Assembly (NCBI GenBank): GCA_017985675.1
Contig: JAGNXB010000001.1
Coordinates: 62,001 to 126,000 of the forward strand
Direction: 5' to 3'
DNA: 64,000 nucleotides
From: Saprospiraceae bacterium
Lineage (GTDB): Bacteria > Bacteroidota > Bacteroidia > Chitinophagales > Saprospiraceae
The notes under the pieces are model-generated. The model searched no databases, was not told the origin of the DNA, and saw only the letters and a program-made list of their open reading frames with translations. Positions within the stretch are counted from its first letter, which is position 1. Each line of letters opens with the position of its first letter. Of the stretch, positions 8,911 through 18,495 are shown in pieces. A program made the position numbers and the translations under genes.

Positions 8911-10251
8911 ATGGAAACCATGAACACAGGAAAAGAGAGGCAGCCCTTTAGCGTGGCGCTTGATATAGGCACAACCAAAATTTGTGTCCTTATTGGTCAA
9001 CGTGACAAACATGGCAAGATAGAGATACTGGGACATGGGAGAGTGGAGTCGCAAGGCGTACTTCGTGGCGTAGTTTCTAACATTGAAAAAACAGTCAGAG
9101 GTATTAACGAAGCATTGCTTAAAGCACAGCGCAAAGCAGGCATTCCTGTGAATCGCTTGCATGTAGGTATTGCTGGTCAACATATTAAATCTATTCAACA
9201 TCGTGGCATTCTGACAAGAGATAATAGCCATGAAGAAATCAGTGACAAAGACATCCAGTCCTTGATCGCAGACATGTATAAATTGCAATTGCCTCCAGGA
9301 GAACGAATTATCCATATTTTTCCTCAAGAGTTTACTGTTGATAGTGAGCAGGGTATTGTTGATCCACGTGGTATGTCCGGTGTTCGTTTGGAAGCTAATT
9401 TCCATATTGTAACCGGGCAGATTACAGCAATACAAAACCTTGAACGGTGTATTGTCAAGTCGGACCTAAAGGTTGATGACATTATACTTGAGCCTGTTGC
9501 TTCCGGTAATGCAGTGCTTAGTGAAGAGGAAAAAGAAGCCGGTGTGGCGCTTGTTGATATCGGTGGTGGTACAACCGACCTGACTATTTTCCAGGAGGGT
9601 ATTATTCGGCACACAGCAGTGATTCCTTTCGGGGGCAATGCAATCACTAAGGACATCAAAGAAGGCGCAAGTATTATGCCTGACCGGGCCGAAAAGTTGA
9701 AAATCCGTTTTGGATCTGCAATGGCTAGTGAGGTGTTTGATAATACGATTATATCCATCCCAGGTCTGAAAGGTCACGAACATAAAGAGATTTCAGAAAA
9801 GAACCTCGCACGTATCATTCAGGCCCGTGTTGAGGAAATTCTGGATTATGTAATGGGTGAAATTAAACGCGCCGGTTACCAACGCAAACTAACAGCAGGT
9901 ATAGTTTTAACCGGAGGCGGAGCAATGCTGCGTCATATTGACTTGCTAACAGCTTATCATACTGGAATGACAACCCGCATTGGCCAGCCTGTCGATCACC
10001 TTGCTAATGGATATACTGAAGAGCTGACAAGTCCGGCTTATTCCACCGCTCTGGGTTTGCTGATCCACGGCTTAGAAAAGCCTTACCTGCCTGAAGAAGA
10101 AAGCCGTGAGGAAATTTTTAATGAAACGGCAGAAGCAGGAGCAACTCATGACCCGATTGTTGAAGAGAGCGGCAACAGGATGCCCTGGATGACAAAGCTT
10201 TTCGAAAAGGCAAAAGATCTTTTTAAAGATGATCCTGATGCAACTTATTAG
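8911..10251 (+). CDS. ftsA: Cell division protein FtsA
   Basis: Actin-like ATPase that tethers FtsZ to the inner membrane. The N-terminal phosphate loop ALDIGTTKICVLIG, the 1C subdomain, the second phosphate motif VALVDIGGGTTDLTIF and the adenosine motif GIVLTGGGAMLRHID are all present in 446 residues. The last residues (PWMTKLFEKAKDLFKDD) form a basic-amphipathic helix like the FtsA membrane-targeting sequence. Upstream, TATCTTCG (8864-8871) is one base off the Bacteroidota -7 consensus but lacks a well-spaced TTG, so a separate ftsA promoter is only a possibility. ftsZ follows after 34 bases. Confidence 0.95.
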   Translation: METMNTGKERQPFSVALDIGTTKICVLIGQRDKHGKIEILGHGRVESQGVLRGVVSNIEKTVRGINEALLKAQRKAGIPVNRLHVGIAGQHIKSIQHRGILTRDNSHEEISDKDIQSLIADMYKLQLPPGERIIHIFPQEFTVDSEQGIVDPRGMSGVRLEANFHIVTGQITAIQNLERCIVKSDLKVDDIILEPVASGNAVLSEEEKEAGVALVDIGGGTTDLTIFQEGIIRHTAVIPFGGNAITKDIKEGASIMPDRAEKLKIRFGSAMASEVFDNTIISIPGLKGHEHKEISEKNLARIIQARVEEILDYVMGEIKRAGYQRKLTAGIVLTGGGAMLRHIDLLTAYHTGMTTRIGQPVDHLANGYTEELTSPAYSTALGLLIHGLEKPYLPEEESREEIFNETAEAGATHDPIVEESGNRMPWMTKLFEKAKDLFKDDPDATY

Positions 10252-10285
10252 AACATCCCTTTTTTTAAAATAAAAAACACCTCCC

Positions 10286-11674
10286 ATGATGGAATTCTTA
10301 GGTTCAAATAGCTCCGCGCATATCATTAAAGTAGTTGGTGTCGGAGGCGGTGGCAGTAATGCCGTTAACCATATGTTCAAACAAGGTATAACCGGTGTTG
10401 AATTCATGGTTTGTAATACCGACAATCAGGCTTTGGCCTTGAGCCCGGTGCCCATAAAAATCCAGTTAGGCCCCAACCTAACAGAAGGACGTGGTGCTGG
10501 ATCTCTCCCTGATGTTGGCAAAGAAGCCTGTATTGAATCCGTTGAAGATATTGAACGTCTCTTGCTGAACAATACGAAAATGTTGTTCATTACTGCTGGC
10601 ATGGGTGGAGGTACAGGCACAGGTGCAGCTCCAATTATTGCCAAGGTAGCCCGAGAAATGGGTATCCTTACCGTAGGTATTGTCACGGTTCCTTTTCAAT
10701 TTGAAGGAAAGCGCCGGATTTCTCAGGCAATGAACGGACTGGAGCAACTCAAAAAAAATGTAGATACGTTAATCGTTATTGCTAACGAAAGGCTCCGCGA
10801 AATATACGGGGATCTGGGACTAAGAGATGCCTTTTCACACGCTGACGATATTCTTACCACTGCTGCAAAAGCAATTGCAGAAATCATTACGGTTCCAGGT
10901 TATATCAACGTTGACTTTGCCGATGTCAATACGGTCATGCGCGAAAGTGGTGTCGCCATAATGGGCGTTGGTACTGCGGAAGGTACCGATAGGGCCAGAC
11001 AAGCCATTGACCTGGCACTAAGTTCACCCCTTTTGGAGGATAATAACATCCACGGAGCCCAACACATCTTACTAAATATTTCATCGGGTACCCGTGAGGT
11101 GACTATGGATGAAATTATGGAAATTACAGACTTTGTTCAGGCAGAGGCAGGCGATGGTACAGACGTAATTTGGGGTAATTGTTACAATGAATCTTTAGGA
11201 GACAAACTTTGTGTTACACTTATTGCAACGGGGTTCGAAAGTCGGGGTGCTAGCCAAAGAGTCAAAGACGGTAAGGTGGTCTTGGATATTGACCAGCCCA
11301 ATTTATCGCACCTGGGTGCTGTTCGCCATGTCACACTAAGTGACTCCAATGAAGAAGAAGCCATGTTGCGTCCCGGTGTAACCGTTGAAATAGATATGAC
11401 CCGACGTCGGAATGATTATTCGACCAGAGCGTCATCTCCTGCAGGAGCAGCCGGCGCACAACCATCCAGAACTGCTGAAAATGTGAAACTCGCTTCGCCT
11501 AAAGTTATCGGCGAACTAGAGAATGAACCTGCATTTTTGCGACGCGGCGTTAAATTGGATGATGTTACCCATTCTTCAGAAGAAACCAGGTCTCGCATTA
11601 CGGTCAATGCAAGTGACGAACTCGATCTTTTTTCATCTATGCCATTCCTGAATGAACAACAGGATATAGATTAA
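10286..11674 (+). CDS. ftsZ: Cell division GTPase FtsZ
   Basis: Tubulin-like GTPase that forms the Z ring. The N-terminus has IKVVGVGGGGSNAVNHM, and the tubulin signature GGGTGTGAAP begins at residue 107. Synergy-loop and C-terminal domain motifs (FADVNTVMRESGVAIMGVG) follow. After about residue 320 there is a variable linker rich in S/T/A/R, then a short acidic tail PFLNEQQDID, probably the FtsA-binding peptide. The length of 462 is long for FtsZ, because of the linker, but normal in this phylum. Two ATGs (10286 and 10289) are equally possible. It is the last gene of the dcw cluster. Confidence 0.97.
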   Translation: MMEFLGSNSSAHIIKVVGVGGGGSNAVNHMFKQGITGVEFMVCNTDNQALALSPVPIKIQLGPNLTEGRGAGSLPDVGKEACIESVEDIERLLLNNTKMLFITAGMGGGTGTGAAPIIAKVAREMGILTVGIVTVPFQFEGKRRISQAMNGLEQLKKNVDTLIVIANERLREIYGDLGLRDAFSHADDILTTAAKAIAEIITVPGYINVDFADVNTVMRESGVAIMGVGTAEGTDRARQAIDLALSSPLLEDNNIHGAQHILLNISSGTREVTMDEIMEITDFVQAEAGDGTDVIWGNCYNESLGDKLCVTLIATGFESRGASQRVKDGKVVLDIDQPNLSHLGAVRHVTLSDSNEEEAMLRPGVTVEIDMTRRRNDYSTRASSPAGAAGAQPSRTAENVKLASPKVIGELENEPAFLRRGVKLDDVTHSSEETRSRITVNASDELDLFSSMPFLNEQQDID

Positions 11675-11742
11675 TTTCGATCGAGTGCAGTTATAGGACC
11701 GTCGGTTTGTACTACGTCAAGTCAACCGCTACGTTTAAAACA

Positions 11743-11778
11743 AAATCGGGACCGCCATGTAAAAGGCTGTCCCGATTT
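11743..11778. terminator. Bidirectional hairpin terminator after ftsZ
   Basis: AAATCGGGAC (11743-11752) pairs perfectly with GTCCCGATTT (11769-11778). Three further G-C pairs are possible inside the 16-base loop. A/T-rich flanks occur on both sides. It lies between the convergent ends of ftsZ (+) and the beta-propeller gene (-), so it can serve both. Confidence 0.75.
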
Positions 11779-11841
11779 CATTTAGTATAAGTTGGATCTA
11801 GCGGTCTTATATTATATCAACAAACTATGGTTTAGAGGCAG

Positions 11842-14724
11842 CTATTCTATGACAAAGCGAGTTTGGACTTTTTGTGAGGCCCTTAGAATTTCGATGGTAT
11901 AGGTTCCCGGCAGCAAAAAACTAAAATCTTCTGGTAGTTTCATTTTATCCAGCTTGTCTGACTTACTGGCTAAGTGTTTCCTCCATTTCTTAGCATTCGT
12001 TGGGTGCGTAATCTCAAGGTCCAAATTCCAAAAATTTAAGCCCATGTCTATTGGTTGTACGCCTTCCACAATAGCGTATTTTTCATTTTCCGGATAAATA
12101 GTCCAACTTGCAGTGCCCGATTCACTTGAATAAATAGTGACTTTGAGGGTAGGTCGTTCTGGTTTTATCCAAGATACATTGCTTTTTCCCCATTGTAGAT
12201 TGAATGATGTGTTTGGAATATGAAAGACGTGTAAATCCTTACTCAGGAGCGTGTCGAGCCCTCTCAATAGCTCAATATTTGCCGTATATAATGATCTTCC
12301 ATGTGTACCAACTACTAATGTATTTGATTCCTGGTGCAATGCGATGTCATGAATGGGTACATGTGGCAAGTTTTTCTCAAATGGAAAAAATGTAATGCCT
12401 CCATTCAGGGTTGTAAATAACCCGTGATCTGTGCCGACATATAAAATATGTTGGTTTTCGGCGTCTTCACGAATGACGTTTACAGGCTCATCTGGCAGGT
12501 CTGTGCCAATGCGATGCCATGTCAAACCATAATCATCAGATTGATACAAATATGTATTAAAATGATCCCATCTATAGCCATTTAATGAAATATACACTCG
12601 GCCTTCAACATGTTGAGATCCAATGATTCTAGATATCCATAGGTTGGAAGGAAGACCTTCTGATATATTTTGCCAAGTGTAACCGGCGTCTTTACTGACA
12701 AAAGCCAAACCGTCATCACTTCCGGTGTACAAGAGCCCAAAACGCATTGGTGATTCGTGGATTGATGTCAGTGTGCCAAAAGGAATATCCCCATTTACTC
12801 GCCCATTTGTAAGATCTTCACTAATGGGCTCAAAGTTTTGCCCCTTATCCATTGAACGCAGCATTCGATGAGATCCCATGTAGAGAATATCCGGATTGTG
12901 GGTGGATAAATGGATAGGCGTCTGCCAATTCCAACGATAAGGTGCTTCGCCTATATCATGACGGGGTGTAATACTCTCTTTTTCTTTGGTTCTTGTATCA
13001 ATGCGAAAGTAATTGCCAAATTGATATCCGGTATAAATGATCCGGTTTTCCTCACGTGGATCAACTTGGACCTGCATGCCATCACCTCCGTGTACATTTT
13101 CGTAAGGATACCGGCCGTTCATCTCCCAGCCCAGGTCCTTCGGATATTTAGATGGTCCTTTCCATACGCCGTTATCCTGTAGCCCGCCATAAATATTAAA
13201 TGGTTCTGCATTGTCTACTGCAATAGCATAAAATTGACCAACGGGTGGTCGATTTAGCCTTGTCCAGGTGTTGCCCCGATCATAGCTTAAATTAGCTCCG
13301 CCATCATTGCCTAATAATAAGTGCTCCGGGTTTTTGGGATTGATCCACAACGCATGATGATCCACGTGTACATTCTCGCCCTGGATGGAGGTAAATGTTT
13401 TTCCGCCGTCTTCAGAGCGCAAAACAGGAACACCTAAAATATAGAGTATATCCGGATTGTCCGGCTGTGCCCTAATTTGCCCGAAGTAGTAACCATATGT
13501 GTAAAATAGATCATCTAAAAATGGGTCATGCGTACGCTGCCATGTCTTGTTTTGGCCGTCCAGCCGGTAGATCTGAGGTCCTATGATTTGGGTATTAAAT
13601 AGGTTTGCATTGGCATCTTCATGATAATTCGACAGATCTATTGGTTTGATTTGGCCCGACTTAACAATCGATCTGATCTCTGTAGTGGTATATTTTTCAG
13701 GAAATTTATTTGTTCGCAAAAAAGCTTCTAGTTTTTTGTCGCTTAATGTTAGGAATTTATCAACAGACATTGTTTTTAGCGCATCCAATGAGAGGATGTT
13801 TGTGTCGGGTGCTGTTTCTTTTTTTTCGCGTAGGTTATAGTTGTCAACGATTGCAAAAACAATCGTTTTACCATCCCGGAAACTTGTAGTCAGGCCTATT
13901 CGCCCACATCCGGCACCAGATGGAAAACCTGACAAACTATCCGTACACAAAACCCAGGTTACGCCGGCATCCGTTGAACAATAAATCCCGGATCCTGGTC
14001 CGGATTCTTCAAAGTTCCAGGCTTGCCGTTTACGCTGCCACATGGCCGCATAGACATGGTCAGGTGTGTGAGGATCTAATACCAGATCTATGGCACCTGT
14101 TTTTTCATTCACCTTTAGAGAATGTGTCCAGGTCAGTCCGCCATCCGTTGATTTGTACACACCCCTTTCAAGGTTATCGGAATACAAATGGCCCATTGAT
14201 GCTACCCATATTAAGTCAGGATTGGTAGGGTGTAAAACAATCCTTCCGATATGGTGACTTTCAGCTAGCCCGCTATGTTGCCAGGTCTCGCCTTTATCGC
14301 GTGACACATATATGCCTATACCGGCATAAGAAGAACGGCTGGAATTCACTTCACCCGTTCCTACCCAGATAGTACCTGTGACCCAGTCAACAGCAATTGC
14401 ACCAATTGTCATGACAGCCTCCTTGTCAAACAAAGGCAAAAATGATGCGCCATTATTACGGGTATACCAAAGACCACCGCTGGCGTAGGCCACAAAAAAC
14501 TCCTGCGGATATTCCGGATTTACCGCAATATCAACAACACGTCCAGAAAAGACAGTCGGACCAACATTTTCAAAAGCTATATTTCTTATGGGGCTGCTTC
14601 TGATTTTGTCCAACCGCTTGTTGTATGAAAGGAGTCTTTCGGCAGCATTTGTCGGAAGAGGATGTTGAGCCAGCGCGGCAAGGATGGTACAAACAAGAAG
14701 TGCGGCGGACAATAATGCTTTCAT
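11842..14724 (-). CDS. Secreted sortilin/VPS10-like BNR beta-propeller protein
   Basis: About 960 residues with an N-terminal signal peptide (MKALLSAALLVCTILAALAQ). The body is built of WD40/BNR-type repeats with recurring Asp-box-like motifs such as TRNNGASFLPL, SRDKGETWQHSG, STDGGLTWTHS, STDAGVTWVL and SKDAGYTWQN. These resemble VPS10/sortilin-type ten-bladed propellers common in Bacteroidota as secreted proteins of unknown substrate. I moved the start from an upstream in-frame ATG to 14724, because this puts the signal peptide at the N-terminus. The C-terminal 100 residues are a separate beta domain (YTIEILRASQKVQTRFVIE) but not a clear type IX sorting domain. It diverges from the lptF-family gene at 14820. 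Function unknown; enzymatic activity should not be assumed. Confidence 0.8.
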   Translation of the reverse strand: MKALLSAALLVCTILAALAQHPLPTNAAERLLSYNKRLDKIRSSPIRNIAFENVGPTVFSGRVVDIAVNPEYPQEFFVAYASGGLWYTRNNGASFLPLFDKEAVMTIGAIAVDWVTGTIWVGTGEVNSSRSSYAGIGIYVSRDKGETWQHSGLAESHHIGRIVLHPTNPDLIWVASMGHLYSDNLERGVYKSTDGGLTWTHSLKVNEKTGAIDLVLDPHTPDHVYAAMWQRKRQAWNFEESGPGSGIYCSTDAGVTWVLCTDSLSGFPSGAGCGRIGLTTSFRDGKTIVFAIVDNYNLREKKETAPDTNILSLDALKTMSVDKFLTLSDKKLEAFLRTNKFPEKYTTTEIRSIVKSGQIKPIDLSNYHEDANANLFNTQIIGPQIYRLDGQNKTWQRTHDPFLDDLFYTYGYYFGQIRAQPDNPDILYILGVPVLRSEDGGKTFTSIQGENVHVDHHALWINPKNPEHLLLGNDGGANLSYDRGNTWTRLNRPPVGQFYAIAVDNAEPFNIYGGLQDNGVWKGPSKYPKDLGWEMNGRYPYENVHGGDGMQVQVDPREENRIIYTGYQFGNYFRIDTRTKEKESITPRHDIGEAPYRWNWQTPIHLSTHNPDILYMGSHRMLRSMDKGQNFEPISEDLTNGRVNGDIPFGTLTSIHESPMRFGLLYTGSDDGLAFVSKDAGYTWQNISEGLPSNLWISRIIGSQHVEGRVYISLNGYRWDHFNTYLYQSDDYGLTWHRIGTDLPDEPVNVIREDAENQHILYVGTDHGLFTTLNGGITFFPFEKNLPHVPIHDIALHQESNTLVVGTHGRSLYTANIELLRGLDTLLSKDLHVFHIPNTSFNLQWGKSNVSWIKPERPTLKVTIYSSESGTASWTIYPENEKYAIVEGVQPIDMGLNFWNLDLEITHPTNAKKWRKHLASKSDKLDKMKLPEDFSFLLPGTYTIEILRASQKVQTRFVIE

Positions 14725-14798
14725 AGTGCGTTTAGAGGTAAGATATCGAAATATAGAAAGATTAAGGATTTCATGGGAATCTACCAGCAACCCTTCGC

Positions 14799-14806
14799 TA
14801 TCTTTG
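14799..14806 (+). promoter_or_regulatory. Bacteroidota -7 element TATCTTTG upstream of the LptF/LptG-family gene
   Basis: Exact match to TAnnTTTG, ending 13 bases before the GTG start at 14820. No clear TTG -33 element lies at the expected distance. The predicted transcript leader is only a few bases long. Confidence 0.5.
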
Positions 14807-14819
14807 TTATCATTTTCAG

Positions 14820-16367
14820 GTGAAAAAAATAGACAGTTATCTCATTCGTTCCTTTGTGCCACCTTTCGTGGCCACTTTTTTTATTGCCCTTTTTGTACTT
14901 ATACTACAGATTCTTTGGGTGTATATTGATGATATCATTGGCAAAGGTTCCAGCTTGCTCTTCATCCTGGAAATGGTTTTTTACCTGTCCATGACTCTAA
15001 TTCCATTGGCTTTACCCATTGCAGTACTCATAAGTTCCGTAATGGTTTTGGGCAATCTGGCTGAGAGGTATGAATTGTCCAGTCTTAAGTCGGCAGGAGT
15101 TTCCCTCAGCCGGATTATGGCTCCGCTGTTGGTTATTGTTGTAGGTATCGCGTTGTTTTCCTTTGTATGCTCCAATTATTTGATTCCAATAGCAAATCTC
15201 AAAGGAAAAACAAGATTGTATGATGTACGAAAACAAAAACCCAATCTTAACCTGGAGGCGGGTATGTTCAATGAAGATTTTGAAGGTTATGTTATATACG
15301 TTGGCAGTAAATCAGATGATGGAAGAGAGATTAATGATGTGATGGTCTATTCGAATAATAATTCGCGTTTATTTCAGGTAATCACAGCAGAGAAGGGGCA
15401 ACTTTATACCACGCCTGATCAGCGATATTTGGTCATGGAATTAGAAAATGGTCGTCAATACCAGGAGTTGCAGGAGGAGGGTCAAAAGGAGAGCCAGGCC
15501 TTTTTAAGAAGTGAGTTTAGTAAATGGGAAAAGCTTTTCGATCTGGGCCAGTTTAATTTGGAACGAACGGATGAAGGATCATTTCGCACCAATGCCACTG
15601 TACTGACTATTCCTCAGATCCAAGAAGCTCGCGATTCTGTTTTTCGTTTAAAATTAGAGCGAAATGATGCGCTGAAGGTCCAATTGAAACCTTATTTGCC
15701 TCCACCTTTTTATAAGGATTCGCTTCCAAATAAAGATTTATTGAGAGCCGTTCCATCCTCTTTTGCCGATAGCATTCCAAGAGAAACAGTTTATAATGCA
15801 GGTCTGTCGGGCGGATATGTCCCACAGGATTCAAGTCTTCTTGTAGGCACTGGAATTTCTTCCATCTTGGAAACCTATCCCCAAAAGGACCAAAATATGC
15901 TCATAGGACGTGCCAGAACTTTTGCAAGGACGGTGCATGGTGAAGCACTCTCTGCAAATCGCGTGCAAAAGGAGTACAATAAAACACTTTCGAAATATTC
16001 CCTTGAGATCCATCTCAAGTTTAGCCTTGCTGTCATCTGTATTATTTTTCTGTTTATTGGCGCACCAATGGGAGCTATTGTACGAAAGGGCGGATTTGGA
16101 TACCCTATTCTCATCGCCATTTGCTTCTTTATGATGTTCATGATTTTGAACATGTTATTCAAAAGTCTGGCAGAAAAACTCATCATTTCACCTGCCCTGG
16201 GTGCCTGGGCTCCTTGTTTAATTATGTTTCCATTGGGGTTCTGGCTGACCTATCGAGCTATGATTGATGCTCGCATAATTGAAACGGAATCGTTTACCGG
16301 CCCTATTGTACGTTTTGTGAATCTCATCCGCTTTCGATATGGAAAAAAACGGCCCTCTACTTCTTAA
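14820..16367 (+). CDS. LptF/LptG-family (YjgP/YjgQ) permease
   Basis: Inner-membrane permease of the LPS export complex, which with the LptB ATPase extracts LPS and passes it to LptC. Residues 1-20 (KKIDSYLIRSFVPPFVATFF) are the typical N-terminus. Three membrane segments occur in the first 130 residues and three in the last 130 (LKFSLAVICIIFLFIGAPMGA...), separated by a beta-jellyroll periplasmic domain (about 130-260). Between about 265 and 385 there is an extra low-conservation, proline-rich stretch, which explains the 515-residue length against 360-370 in E. coli. The start is GTG at 14820. LptF and LptG cannot be told apart here. Its 3' end overlaps the PAP2 gene by 29 bases. Confidence 0.85.
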   Translation: MKKIDSYLIRSFVPPFVATFFIALFVLILQILWVYIDDIIGKGSSLLFILEMVFYLSMTLIPLALPIAVLISSVMVLGNLAERYELSSLKSAGVSLSRIMAPLLVIVVGIALFSFVCSNYLIPIANLKGKTRLYDVRKQKPNLNLEAGMFNEDFEGYVIYVGSKSDDGREINDVMVYSNNNSRLFQVITAEKGQLYTTPDQRYLVMELENGRQYQELQEEGQKESQAFLRSEFSKWEKLFDLGQFNLERTDEGSFRTNATVLTIPQIQEARDSVFRLKLERNDALKVQLKPYLPPPFYKDSLPNKDLLRAVPSSFADSIPRETVYNAGLSGGYVPQDSSLLVGTGISSILETYPQKDQNMLIGRARTFARTVHGEALSANRVQKEYNKTLSKYSLEIHLKFSLAVICIIFLFIGAPMGAIVRKGGFGYPILIAICFFMMFMILNMLFKSLAEKLIISPALGAWAPCLIMFPLGFWLTYRAMIDARIIETESFTGPIVRFVNLIRFRYGKKRPSTS

Positions 16368-17022
16368 TCGAATTTGGTCAACTCTTCATGTTTATATCTG
16401 GGCGTGCATTTTGTTCTGGATCGTATCCTTATGGATTGTAGTAGGGATAAAGCCAGGATCTGATTTGTCCTGGTTTAATGATTGGAAAGGGACGTGGATT
16501 GATTATGTTTTTATCTACGGCACCAAGCTGGGGGAAGAACACAGTTACATTTTAATCATGCTGATCCTATTTTTTGGACGACGTAAAGATGTATTATGGA
16601 TTCCGCTTATAGGAATCGTAGTTACCATTATTAGCTTTTTAGGGAAACAATTTTTTCGGGAGCCACGGCCCGGAGCATTTGCAACAGAGCCCTGGTTTGC
16701 CGATCGGATTATTTTAGTGGATGGGATCCAGCCGTTGACTGGTTTGACCAGTTTTCCTTCAGGCCATACGATGTCAGCTTTTGCACTAGCATGTTTTATC
16801 ATTTATCTTTTCCCCTTAAGAAGTGTGTGGATATTTGTTGTTTTTGGATTGGCCGTTCTTGTTGGCTTGAGTAGGGTTTATCTAGTCATGCATTTCCTTC
16901 GGGATGTGTTGACAGGGTCTATTATTGGTGTTATTGTAGGTTTGGTATTGGTCTATTTACACAGTAAGTATAGTTATTCATTGGCACCTTCAGTTTCTGA
17001 GAATAAATCTTCCAGTGATTGA
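16339..17022 (+). CDS. PAP2-family membrane phosphatase
   Basis: Polytopic phosphatase with the complete acid-phosphatase active site: K103-x6-R110-P111 (KQFFREPRP), PSGHT at 140-144 and S178-R179-x5-H185-x3-D189. About six membrane segments in 227 residues. Such enzymes dephosphorylate lipid phosphates, including undecaprenyl pyrophosphate and phosphatidate. The overlap with an LPS-export permease suggests an envelope-lipid substrate, but that is inference. Its last 49 bases overlap the 3' end of xseB on the opposite strand. Confidence 0.88.
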   Translation: MEKNGPLLLNRIWSTLHVYIWACILFWIVSLWIVVGIKPGSDLSWFNDWKGTWIDYVFIYGTKLGEEHSYILIMLILFFGRRKDVLWIPLIGIVVTIISFLGKQFFREPRPGAFATEPWFADRIILVDGIQPLTGLTSFPSGHTMSAFALACFIIYLFPLRSVWIFVVFGLAVLVGLSRVYLVMHFLRDVLTGSIIGVIVGLVLVYLHSKYSYSLAPSVSENKSSSD

Positions 17023-17183
17023 CCTATCGATCGCAACCGTTCTCTGCAATGTTTAATAAGTGCTAATGCACGCTTCGTTTCTTCTTGCATAGCTTCAAGG
17101 GATGTGTCACCACTTTGCATGCGTTCAAGAATGCCCTGGAGTTCCAACATAGCGTCATCATAGTTAAGCGTCAGCTTTTTCAT
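16974..17183 (-). CDS. xseB: Exodeoxyribonuclease VII small subunit XseB
   Basis: A 69-residue helical protein (LTLNYDDAMLELQGILERMQ, then ETKRALALIKHCRERL and a short acidic tail) matching the family size and pattern. XseB subunits assemble on the XseA coiled coil to form exonuclease VII, which degrades single-stranded DNA to oligonucleotides. The start lies inside the 3' end of xseA (20-base overlap), so the two are coupled. Confidence 0.9.
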   Translation of the reverse strand: MKKLTLNYDDAMLELQGILERMQSGDTSLEAMQEETKRALALIKHCRERLRSIGQSLEDLFSETEGANE

Positions 17184-18414
17184 TTGATTGGGTTTTGCTT
17201 ATTAAAATACCATCAGCTAATACGGTTTTCAATATAGAACCAGACGGGATAGTTGTGGCTTTTTTGACAATATGGCCTTCGAAAGTTGTTATGCTGTATC
17301 CTCTGTTCATGATGGCAATCGGATCAAGTTGTTGAATTGATTTTTCAAAGTGATCTAGCTGGTCTAGTGCTTTTTCTTGAGACCTGCGTATAGTTTGATG
17401 AATTTCATCCTGCACCTTCGTCAATGACCAATGTGCCTTATCCGTTTTCCGGTTCCCACTCGAGATAATTTGTTGGGCAAGGGAATGTAAAAATCGTTCT
17501 TTGATGGTCATTGTATGAAATACGATCTGACGAATTTGTGCTGCTTTCTCAGCAAGTGCACTTTCGAAACGAAGGTTGTGATCAATGAGCCATACAGCGA
17601 CTGCAGTTGGTGTTTTAAGGGCTTGCCAGGCCACCAGGTCGCTGACTGTTTCATCAATATCATGGCCGATGCCGGTTAGGACGGGAATAGGATGCAGCGC
17701 TATCTGTTCCGCTATCTTCAAATTATCAAACCAAGCCAGGTCTAGTTTGCTGCCACCTCCTCGGATGATTACGGTAAGATGGAACCGGGAAGATTGCTTT
17801 GTTATGGTGTTGAGCTGGTTTACGATCTCTTCTTCTACAGCATCTCCTTGCATTGCAGCTGGAAATAACGTCAGCTTAAACTGGTAACCCCACTGATTGG
17901 AATTAAGTTGTTCCTTAAAATCTTGCCAACCTGCAGCAGACGCAGAACTTATCACCGCAATATGTTGGATGACTGAAGGCATATTTAGTTGTCGGTTCCG
18001 TTCAAGATGCCCTGATTTTTGAAGCGATTCTATAACCTGAAGACGCTTGAGCGCCATTTGCCCCAACGTATAATTCAGATCCAGATGTTCTAACACCAGT
18101 TTTAAACCATATATCGCATGATGTTCCAACTTGACCTGGATCATGACATGGTTGCCTTCCCGCAACAGTACCTGGATATCCTGTCCTAATTCTTTTTCCA
18201 ACATTTTGCGTCGCCCCTGCCACACAACTGCATCAGCCTGTGCAAGTAATTCCTGATTCTCCCGCGACTTTTCAACAAGTTGGAGGTATAGATGACCTCT
18301 ACTCTCGCGGGATTGTGCAATTTCTGCCTCAATCCAATAAGCCGATGGGAAATTAAGACTCATCACCCTTCGGATCTGGTCCATGAGCTGAGATAATCGA
18401 ATAGAGTCCTTCAT
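17164..18414 (-). CDS. xseA: Exodeoxyribonuclease VII large subunit XseA
   Basis: Catalytic subunit of exonuclease VII. An N-terminal OB-fold (MKDSIRLSQLMDQIRRVM through about residue 115) precedes the nuclease core, whose signatures are VISSASAAGWQDF, IIRGGGSKLDLAWFDN and PVLTGIGHDIDETVSD. A long helical region then ends in NRGYSITTFEGHIVKK. The 416-residue length is normal. xseB follows in the same transcript. A weak -7-like TATATTCG lies on the minus strand just upstream (18422-18429). Confidence 0.95.
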   Translation of the reverse strand: MKDSIRLSQLMDQIRRVMSLNFPSAYWIEAEIAQSRESRGHLYLQLVEKSRENQELLAQADAVVWQGRRKMLEKELGQDIQVLLREGNHVMIQVKLEHHAIYGLKLVLEHLDLNYTLGQMALKRLQVIESLQKSGHLERNRQLNMPSVIQHIAVISSASAAGWQDFKEQLNSNQWGYQFKLTLFPAAMQGDAVEEEIVNQLNTITKQSSRFHLTVIIRGGGSKLDLAWFDNLKIAEQIALHPIPVLTGIGHDIDETVSDLVAWQALKTPTAVAVWLIDHNLRFESALAEKAAQIRQIVFHTMTIKERFLHSLAQQIISSGNRKTDKAHWSLTKVQDEIHQTIRRSQEKALDQLDHFEKSIQQLDPIAIMNRGYSITTFEGHIVKKATTIPSGSILKTVLADGILISKTQSNEKADA

Positions 18415-18462
18415 CGCAGTACGAATATACAGGTCTTATGAAAGTCCATCATTGAATATCGC

Positions 18463-18491
18463 TTGATTATAACTACCAGCATGTATCTTTA
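18463..18491 (+). promoter_or_regulatory. Promoter for the DUF4442 gene
   Basis: TTG (18463-18465), an 18-base spacer, then TATCTTTA (18484-18491), one base off the TAnnTTTG consensus. The ATG of the gene begins 5 bases later, so the message would be almost leaderless. Confidence 0.5.
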
Positions 18492-18495
18492 AAGA

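Noticed and set aside
8905..9435. Long open frame on the minus strand (176 codons)
   Set aside because: It lies wholly antisense to ftsA, whose protein motifs are unambiguous; the translation shows no domain.
9324..9783. Two overlapping minus-strand frames opposite ftsA
   Set aside because: Shadows of the + strand gene with low-complexity translations.
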